Source: Thermotogae bacterium (GTDB lineage Bacteria; Thermotogota; Thermotogae; B3-G13). Taken from it: a stretch of DNA of 10,014 nt. The stretch is from contig WFSK01000084.1 of the NCBI GenBank assembly GCA_015486095.1, positions 1 to 10,014 on the forward strand, written 5' to 3'. A program made the translations under genes and the position numbers. The notes under the pieces are model-generated. The model was given only the letters and a program-made list of their open reading frames with translations, had not been told where the DNA came from and ran no database searches. Positions 5,079-10,014 of the stretch are shown one piece after another; position 1 is the stretch's first letter, and every line of letters begins with the position of its first letter.

Positions 5079-6645
5079 AAGGTTCATAATAATAACTGGT
5101 GGTGTGATAAGTGGGATAGGTAAAGGCACAACTGCAGCTTCTATAGGAAGGATGCTGAAGGAACAAGGATTGAGGGTAGGAGTTTTGAAGATAGATCCCT
5201 ATCTAAACATCGATGCTGGAACCATGAACCCAGATCAGCATGGAGAGGTCTTCGTAACGGAAGATGGATATGAAGCAGATCTGGATTTAGGCCATTACGA
5301 AAGATTCTTAGGAGAGAATATGAGTGCGAGGAACAATCTTACCGCAGGTCAGGCATACTTCAGCGTTATAGAAAACGAGAGAAAGGGGAAATATCTTGGC
5401 TCTACCGTACAGATCATACCTCACTTAACAGAAGAGATAAAGAACAGGATAATGAATATAAACGGAGACGTTATCATCGTAGAAATAGGTGGAACAGTGG
5501 GAGATATAGAGGGAGAAGTGTTTTTGGAAGCGATAAGAGAATTGAAGTTAGAACTTCCGAGGAATAGTGTGTTCTTCATCCATCTTACCTTCGTTCCCTA
5601 TTTAGAGGTCACATCGGAATTCAAGACAAAGCCAACCCAACAGTCAGTACAACTGCTCAGGAGGATAGGTATTCAGCCAGACATGATAATAGCCAGGTCA
5701 CATAGAAAATTGGATGAAAATGCCAAAAATAAGATCGCATTATTCAGCGGTATAAGACCTGCATACGTTATAGGTATAGAAGATCTACCTAGTATATATC
5801 AAATCCCTGAAAGGTTATTCTTAGAGGGGGTTCATTTCAAGATAGGGGGATACATAGGGTTGGATATGAAGAATGAATTCAACTGGGATACACCGAAGAA
5901 CGATAAAAATGTTTCTATAGCATTGGTAGGAAAATATACGGGAACAGATGATGCCTATAAGAGCGTTATGGAAAGTTTAGTGCTCGCTGGTGCACCAAAA
6001 CCGGAGATAGTGGATAGCGTTACATTGGAGAGATATAGCGATGAGGAAGTAGATGCCATACTCGCGAAATATGATGGCCTGATAATACCTGGTGGATTTG
6101 GCTCAAGGGGTATAGAAGGTAAGATAAGAGCGATAAAGTATGCCAGAGAGAAGGATGTTCCCCTATTGGGTTTATGTCTGGGAATGCAGTTAATGGTTGT
6201 GGAATATGCGAGAAATGTCCTGGGGCTCGAAGATGCGAATTCAACTGAGTTTGCGAAAGATACCCCTCATCCCGTAATAGATAAGATGGAAGAACAAAAA
6301 CGCATACTCAAGATGGGAGGAACGATGAGACTTGGAAGTCAGAAGGCGAAATTGATAAAAGGTACTGTAATCCACGAGATATATGGACGAGATGAGATCT
6401 CCGAAAGGCATCGGCACAGGTACGAGATCAACCTCGATGCCATACCTCAGCTGAAAGATGCCGATAGCGATCCCGAGCTATCCAATATGAGAATATCTGC
6501 AACATCACAGTTCGTTGAAGCTGTGGAGATAAGTGACAAGAGATTCTTCATAGGAGTTCAATATCATCCGGAGTATAAATCCAAAGTCGGTGCTCCTCAT
6601 CCACTCTTCAAAAGATTCGTGGAGGTGTGTACAGAAAAGAGTTGA
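5068..6645 (+). CDS. pyrG: CTP synthase (glutamine-hydrolysing)
   Basis: CTP synthase makes CTP from UTP, ATP and glutamine in the cytoplasm, the last step of pyrimidine nucleotide synthesis. The 525-residue length is normal (family about 530-550). The N-terminal synthetase domain (about 1-270) has the P-loop GGVISGIGKGTTAAS (11-25), KIDPYLNIDAGTMNP (41-55), LDLGHYERF (72-80) and the EIGGTVGDIE block (139-148). The C-terminal class I glutamine amidotransferase domain (about 280-525) has the oxyanion region PGGFGSRG (341-348), nucleophile C370 in GLCLGMQ, the ERHRHRYE motif (446-453), and catalytic H500 and E502 in QYHPEY. All catalytic residues seen are intact. Start TTG at 5068 overlaps the radical SAM gene by 11 bases. 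The stop is four bases before the pilC ATG, so it is likely in the same transcript. As elsewhere in the family, activity should be tuned by GTP and CTP. Confidence 0.98.
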   Translation: MNGKRFIIITGGVISGIGKGTTAASIGRMLKEQGLRVGVLKIDPYLNIDAGTMNPDQHGEVFVTEDGYEADLDLGHYERFLGENMSARNNLTAGQAYFSVIENERKGKYLGSTVQIIPHLTEEIKNRIMNINGDVIIVEIGGTVGDIEGEVFLEAIRELKLELPRNSVFFIHLTFVPYLEVTSEFKTKPTQQSVQLLRRIGIQPDMIIARSHRKLDENAKNKIALFSGIRPAYVIGIEDLPSIYQIPERLFLEGVHFKIGGYIGLDMKNEFNWDTPKNDKNVSIALVGKYTGTDDAYKSVMESLVLAGAPKPEIVDSVTLERYSDEEVDAILAKYDGLIIPGGFGSRGIEGKIRAIKYAREKDVPLLGLCLGMQLMVVEYARNVLGLEDANSTEFAKDTPHPVIDKMEEQKRILKMGGTMRLGSQKAKLIKGTVIHEIYGRDEISERHRHRYEINLDAIPQLKDADSDPELSNMRISATSQFVEAVEISDKRFFIGVQYHPEYKSKVGAPHPLFKRFVEVCTEKS

Positions 6646-6649
6646 TGTT

Positions 6650-7858
6650 ATGGCAACTTATGTCTACATAGCCCGAGATCGCAAGGGTAAGACGATAAAG
6701 GGGGAAGGTGTTGCCAACACAAAGAATGATCTCATCAGGCAGCTCATCGCCAAAGGATTTATCGTAACAGAGATAAAAGAGAAGAAAGAGATAGAGATCA
6801 TAAAGAGGACGTTCAAATACGCCCCTAAGTTAGAAGATGTCGTGATCTTCGCAAGGCAGCTATCTACTATGGTAAGTGCAGGAGTAAGGGTGATAGATGC
6901 ATTAAGAGTACTTTCGGAGCAACCTGGTTTTGAAAAGAAGTTCAGAAAGTTGATCAAGACAGTAATAATCAACGTTGAGTCTGGAATGAGTTTATCGGAG
7001 GCCATGAAGAAAACCAATTCTTTTACCGATCTACTCGTATCTCTTGTAGAAGCTGGAGAAACCGGAGGTGCCCTGGACATAACACTCGATAGAGCAGCAC
7101 AATTTTTTGAGGCGCAGAAGAAGTTGAAAAATCAGTTGAAATCTGCTATGGCGTATCCTAAATTCATACTCTCCTTTGCAGGAGTAACTTTCTTAGCCAT
7201 AGTCTTCTACATATTCCCAAAGCTCATCTCATCACTTGGATTAAAGAAGATATCTGGTTTATCTGGTTCTCTGATGTCGTTGAACATCTTTGTCAGATCT
7301 CACTTCATTCTAAGCATTTCTCTTTCCATTGGTATCATGGCTGGCCTTTACATCTTCACACGAACGAGTGTATGGAAGGGGTTGCTTACATCACTGCTGG
7401 ATCATGCTCCTGTGATAGGTGAAATTAGAAAGAAAATCGCAATAGCGAGGTTCAGTCGTGCATTTTCTACCCTGTCTGCTGGGGGTGTCCCTTTGATATC
7501 GATTCTTGAGATAAGCTCTAGAGTTACGAATAACAGGGCAGTTCAGAAGACGATATTGGGGTCGATAGATTCTATAAGGGCAGGTGAACCACTCAGTGAT
7601 TCCCTCGGTAAGAGTGGTGTATTTCCGAAGATGGTATTAGAAATGGTAGAGGTCGGAGAAAGGACTGGAAGATTGGAATACATGTTCGAGAAGATAGCAG
7701 ATTTTTATGATGGTGAAGTCGATGCCGCATTAAAAGGTCTTTTATCCATTTTAGAACCCGCTTTACTCTTAATAGTTGGGGCACTCATCGCTCTACTTGC
7801 CTATCTCGTTTACGGTACCATATTCAAGAGTACAGCACAATTTGGAAAGGGAATGTAA
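6650..7858 (+). CDS. pilC: Type IV pilus / type II secretion inner-membrane platform protein PilC (GspF family)
   Basis: PilC/GspF is the polytopic inner-membrane protein on which the assembly and retraction ATPases act during pilin extraction and polymerisation. This 402-residue protein has the family's usual length and two T2SF repeats (about 66-188 and 265-388). The repeats share matching signatures: LSTMVSAGVRVIDAL with VEAGETGGALD in the first, and FSTLSAGGVPLISIL with VEVGERTGRLE in the second. Membrane spans are near 173-191, 217-236 and 368-388. The N-terminus (MATYVYIARDRKGKTIKGEG) is the usual small PilC domain. ATG at 6650 is chosen because homologues start at this sequence. An in-frame Met at 6590 would overlap pyrG by 56 bases and add an unrelated segment. 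GGAGG at 6620-6624 is too far to serve the ATG; AAAAGAG nearer to it is weak, so translation may depend on pyrG read-through coupling. pilM follows almost directly. Confidence 0.93.
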   Translation: MATYVYIARDRKGKTIKGEGVANTKNDLIRQLIAKGFIVTEIKEKKEIEIIKRTFKYAPKLEDVVIFARQLSTMVSAGVRVIDALRVLSEQPGFEKKFRKLIKTVIINVESGMSLSEAMKKTNSFTDLLVSLVEAGETGGALDITLDRAAQFFEAQKKLKNQLKSAMAYPKFILSFAGVTFLAIVFYIFPKLISSLGLKKISGLSGSLMSLNIFVRSHFILSISLSIGIMAGLYIFTRTSVWKGLLTSLLDHAPVIGEIRKKIAIARFSRAFSTLSAGGVPLISILEISSRVTNNRAVQKTILGSIDSIRAGEPLSDSLGKSGVFPKMVLEMVEVGERTGRLEYMFEKIADFYDGEVDAALKGLLSILEPALLLIVGALIALLAYLVYGTIFKSTAQFGKGM

Positions 7859-7862
7859 TGTG

Positions 7863-8951
7863 ATGAAAGAGTATTTTACCGGGATAGATATAGGACAGAG
7901 TGGAATAAGGATAGCCGAAATAGAGCGAAATAGGGATGTGCTTTCTTTAAATAAGTTGATCTCCACCGAGTATGAAGAAGAACTTATAAAAGAAGGAATG
8001 ATCGTCGATCCTGAAAAGATGGCAAATTTATTGAACGATCTCCTGGATTCTAACGGCATTTCCCGAAGATACGTGGTATCGAATATCTTCCCGGAGCGTA
8101 TTCTGGCTCGAAGGGTGCAGATACCACAGATGCCTTATGAAGAGATAAGAAATGCGTTGAAATATCTATCCGTTGAAGAACTCCCTTTCGACATTGAAGA
8201 AGTGGATATGGATTATTCTGTTGTGGGAGAACTGGAGAGAGATGGGGAATTGAGCTTAGATGTGGTCATCTTCGTTACGAAAAAGGATACCCTTTCCTCT
8301 ATCGTTTCTATATTAAAAGGAGCGAAGATAAAGAATCTGATGATCATAGATATCGAATATTTGGCGTTACTGTACACCTTAGACCTCGACCTGAACGAAG
8401 GAGAAAACAACGTACTTCTTCGAATGGGTAAATATTCTACAGATGTGTGTTTACTCAAAGGAGATAACGTGATATTGGTGAGAAATATGCCTTACGGAGG
8501 AGAAGAGATGACGCGAAGGATAATGGAAGAAATGGGTTTGGATGAAAAAGAGAGCAAGGCTTTAATAAAGAAGTGCTCGGATTTAGATGATACGTCAGGC
8601 AACGAGGAACAAGAAGATAAAGCCATAGACATTATACTCGATTACCTCAGAGAATTCACCACAGAATTATTTAAGGTCCTGACCTATTTCAGGGTGCAGT
8701 TGGAAGAAAGAGATGCTACCTTCAACAATATCATTATAGCAGGAAGAGGGGGATATTTTAGATTTCTTCCTTCTTTTCTTATGAATATGGATGTATTCGA
8801 TGATTTTGGGAGCCCCAATATCTTTTACTGGCGATTGAAGGGGGATCTCTTCTCGATCGATCCCGGATTGCGAATGACCCTGGGTAATGATAGCTTAAGC
8901 TTTTCCACCGCTATATCTCTTGCCTATAGAGGAGCTACTGAAGAATGGTAA
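7863..8951 (+). CDS. pilM: Type IV pilus assembly protein PilM (actin-like)
   Basis: PilM is a cytoplasmic actin/FtsA-like protein that binds the N-terminal peptide of PilN and links the cytoplasmic motor to the membrane alignment complex. This 362-residue protein opens with the phosphate-1 motif FTGIDIGQSGIRIAEI (5-20) and continues with the PilM blocks QIPQMPYEEIRNALKYLSVE (86-105) and VRNMPYGGEEMTRRI (206-220). An adenosine-like motif IIAGRGG (291-297) follows. The phosphate-2 position reads VLLRMGKYSTDV (184-195), where the family normally has an Asp-Ile-Gly core, so Arg187 replaces the Asp and nucleotide binding may be altered. A charged insert (about 238-256) is low in complexity. ATG at 7863 is chosen, with GTG at 7860 just as possible; AAGGGA (7847-7852) is in range of either. 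A longer frame from 7776 would run inside pilC and is unlikely. Its stop overlaps the pilN-like start by seven bases. Confidence 0.9.
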   Translation: MKEYFTGIDIGQSGIRIAEIERNRDVLSLNKLISTEYEEELIKEGMIVDPEKMANLLNDLLDSNGISRRYVVSNIFPERILARRVQIPQMPYEEIRNALKYLSVEELPFDIEEVDMDYSVVGELERDGELSLDVVIFVTKKDTLSSIVSILKGAKIKNLMIIDIEYLALLYTLDLDLNEGENNVLLRMGKYSTDVCLLKGDNVILVRNMPYGGEEMTRRIMEEMGLDEKESKALIKKCSDLDDTSGNEEQEDKAIDIILDYLREFTTELFKVLTYFRVQLEERDATFNNIIIAGRGGYFRFLPSFLMNMDVFDDFGSPNIFYWRLKGDLFSIDPGLRMTLGNDSLSFSTAISLAYRGATEEW

Positions 8952-9574
8952 GGATAAATCTATACGTCGAATACGCGAAAAGGCGTAGAAGATATCCTTT
9001 TGCCTTTCTCACTTTGAAGGTAGGAGTTATTATATTCATGGTCTTGACCATTTTCAGTCTGCTATATCTGAATTATATAATCAAGGTTTATAACGAGCGT
9101 TATGCGGTTCAACTATCCAGGTATTCTATGAAGTTTACCCTCCACAACCTTGGATCCCTTAATGAACAGTTGAGATCGCTTGAAAGGGCAAAGATGAAGG
9201 AATATTTGAACGCCCTACAGCGAAATAGAGAATTGGGTGCTTACATCGGTAGAGTAACTCGACTTTATACTTTCCTGCTTCACCTTTCCGATCTCTATGA
9301 AAAGGAGGGGTGGAAAGATATATTGGTGTTGAAGACACTCTCTATAGACATGGATACAAACATGCTCGAGATATCTGAATTGATAAGAAGTAATGTGAAT
9401 ATGGAGAAGATCCTAAAACCGCAAAAGGCATTTTTGGAATCCCAGGGCTTTGAGCTCGTAAAAGACTCTAACATTCCAATATATCAGGGTGACCAAAAAT
9501 TTTATCTTCACATAATACAGTACAGAATTAGCCAAAAAGCGAAGCAACTTTACTCATGGGGTGGCTCTGGATGA
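8945..9574 (+). CDS. pilN: PilN-like type IV pilus inner-membrane assembly protein
   Basis: PilN is a bitopic inner-membrane protein whose short cytoplasmic tail binds PilM and whose periplasmic part pairs with PilO. This 209-residue protein has the expected plan. It begins MVRINLYVEY, keeping the Ile-Asn-Leu of the PilM-binding INLLP motif (residues 4-6). A basic cluster KRRRR (12-16) follows, then one membrane span (about 22-46), a helical, probably coiled region (about 47-115), and a small alpha/beta domain to the end. Sequence conservation beyond the tail is low, as is usual for PilN, so the call rests on topology, the Asn-Leu motif and position. The ATG at 8945 overlaps pilM in ATGGTAA. 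The TGA overlaps the next gene's ATG. The last residues (SWGGSG) are glycine-rich and may owe something to this overlap. Confidence 0.75.
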   Translation: MVRINLYVEYAKRRRRYPFAFLTLKVGVIIFMVLTIFSLLYLNYIIKVYNERYAVQLSRYSMKFTLHNLGSLNEQLRSLERAKMKEYLNALQRNRELGAYIGRVTRLYTFLLHLSDLYEKEGWKDILVLKTLSIDMDTNMLEISELIRSNVNMEKILKPQKAFLESQGFELVKDSNIPIYQGDQKFYLHIIQYRISQKAKQLYSWGGSG

Positions 9575-10014
9575 ATTTCTTGAAGATTTTGAAAAAAAGA
9601 AATGTTCATGATATAATGTTGATGATCGTTATATTAATAATCGTAGTAGTGTTTTCCTATGAGATTCCTTATAAATACACAGTCGATAGAGTAAAGGCCA
9701 TATTAAAAGATACAGGGTTGTTGGAAAAAGCTTTCAATTACGATATAAATGCAGAACACATAGAATCTGTAAATGATAGGATAATCGAATATTATTCTCC
9801 AGATAATTCTATATCCAAGGTAAAAGATGCGATAAAGGATTTGCAGATGAGATTCACTACATCTGGGAGTGAAATATGTCTTGAAAAGCGGGTACATTTG
9901 ACTTATGCTCAAATAGTAAATATCTTGGCAACACTCGAGAAAACAAAGGTAATACTCATAAAGCATTTGGATATAAAGAATGTGTTAAATATGCCGATAT
10001 TACAAGATGAAGAG
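9571..10014 (+). CDS. PilO-like type IV pilus protein, 3' end outside window
   Basis: The ATG at 9571 overlaps the pilN-like stop in ATGA, and the frame stays open for 148 codons to the right edge. The product has a short basic cytoplasmic tail (MNFLKILKKRNVHD), one strongly hydrophobic span (about 15-28, IMLMIVILIIVVVF), and then a charged helical periplasmic region with segments such as VKDAIKDLQMRF and VNILATLEKTKVILIKHLDI. This is the plan of PilO, the partner of PilN in the alignment complex, and the position after pilMN is where pilO normally lies. There is no strong PilO sequence signature in the visible part, so a divergent PilN/GspM-like protein is possible. No ribosome binding site is needed if translation is coupled; GGGGTGG at 9558-9564 could serve. 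Confidence 0.65.
   Translation, partial: MNFLKILKKRNVHDIMLMIVILIIVVVFSYEIPYKYTVDRVKAILKDTGLLEKAFNYDINAEHIESVNDRIIEYYSPDNSISKVKDAIKDLQMRFTTSGSEICLEKRVHLTYAQIVNILATLEKTKVILIKHLDIKNVLNMPILQDEE

Noticed and set aside
6590..6649. Upstream extension of pilC beginning inside pyrG
   Set aside because: The added residues are simply another frame of the conserved C-terminus of CTP synthase, and homologous PilC proteins begin at the MATYVYIA sequence.
9703..9966. Minus-strand 87-codon frame at the right edge
   Set aside because: The plus strand here is an open, coding-like PilO-like frame continuing past the edge; the minus frame is its shadow.
1..10014. CRISPR arrays, insertion sequences, phage or defence genes
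   Set aside because: I saw no spaced direct repeats, transposase or integrase motifs, or terminal inverted repeats; the intact genes are ordinary chromosomal families.

Overview
The window reads as a chromosomal stretch of a bacterium, probably a thermophile. Arginine is mostly AGA/AGG, isoleucine is often ATA, the proteins are rich in Lys and Glu, start codons include TTG, genes are packed tightly, and Shine-Dalgarno sites are purine-rich. A Thermotogota-like or similar deep-branching thermophile fits the style, but no 16S or other lineage marker is present, so this is only a guess. I found no phage, transposon, CRISPR or defence genes.

Layout. (1) Bases 1-562, plus strand: the tail of an unrecognised protein, followed in the -1 frame by a second unrecognised frame. 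A perfect A-AAA-AAC heptamer sits just before the first stop, so the two may be one gene joined by frameshifting or split by an indel. (2) Bases 589-2767, minus strand: a two-gene operon, a D-2-hydroxyacid dehydrogenase-family protein followed by an imidazolonepropionase-like metal-dependent amidohydrolase, converging on region 1. (3) Bases 2795-3548: a compact divergent promoter region with TATAAT on both strands, then a membrane-anchored L,D-transpeptidase whose start lies so close to its -10 box that its mRNA may be leaderless. (4) Bases 3549-4084: no intact gene, but the minus strand holds a decayed gene (3620-3978) with one nonsense codon and several frame changes, then a terminator-like hairpin and a tRNA promoter. 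(5) Bases 4085-10014, plus strand: tRNA-Leu(CAA), then a tightly linked series of a PflX-type radical SAM protein, CTP synthase (pyrG), and type IV pilus inner-membrane genes pilC, pilM, pilN-like and a pilO-like gene that runs off the right edge.

How the genes work together. The pil genes form the inner-membrane platform of a type IV pilus or related secretion machine. PilC is the platform protein on which the assembly ATPases act. PilM is a cytoplasmic actin-fold protein that docks onto the N-terminal Asn-Leu motif of PilN. PilN and PilO are single-span membrane proteins that form a periplasmic heterodimer. Their genes abut or overlap (pilC/pilM by a few bases, pilM/pilN by 7, pilN/pilO by ATGA), which implies translational coupling. 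The same chain starts with pyrG and a radical SAM gene overlapping by 11 bases, so nucleotide metabolism and pilus assembly probably share transcripts. The L,D-transpeptidase is a separate cell-wall function. The dehydrogenase/amidohydrolase pair looks catabolic, but its substrate cannot be read from sequence.

No clearly new multi-gene system is evident. The items most worth checking are the frameshift-like junction near 275-281, the unusual active-site residue in the dehydrogenase, the possible leaderless transpeptidase transcript, the decayed minus-strand gene with a hairpin over its ribosome binding site, and the altered nucleotide-site residues in PilM.
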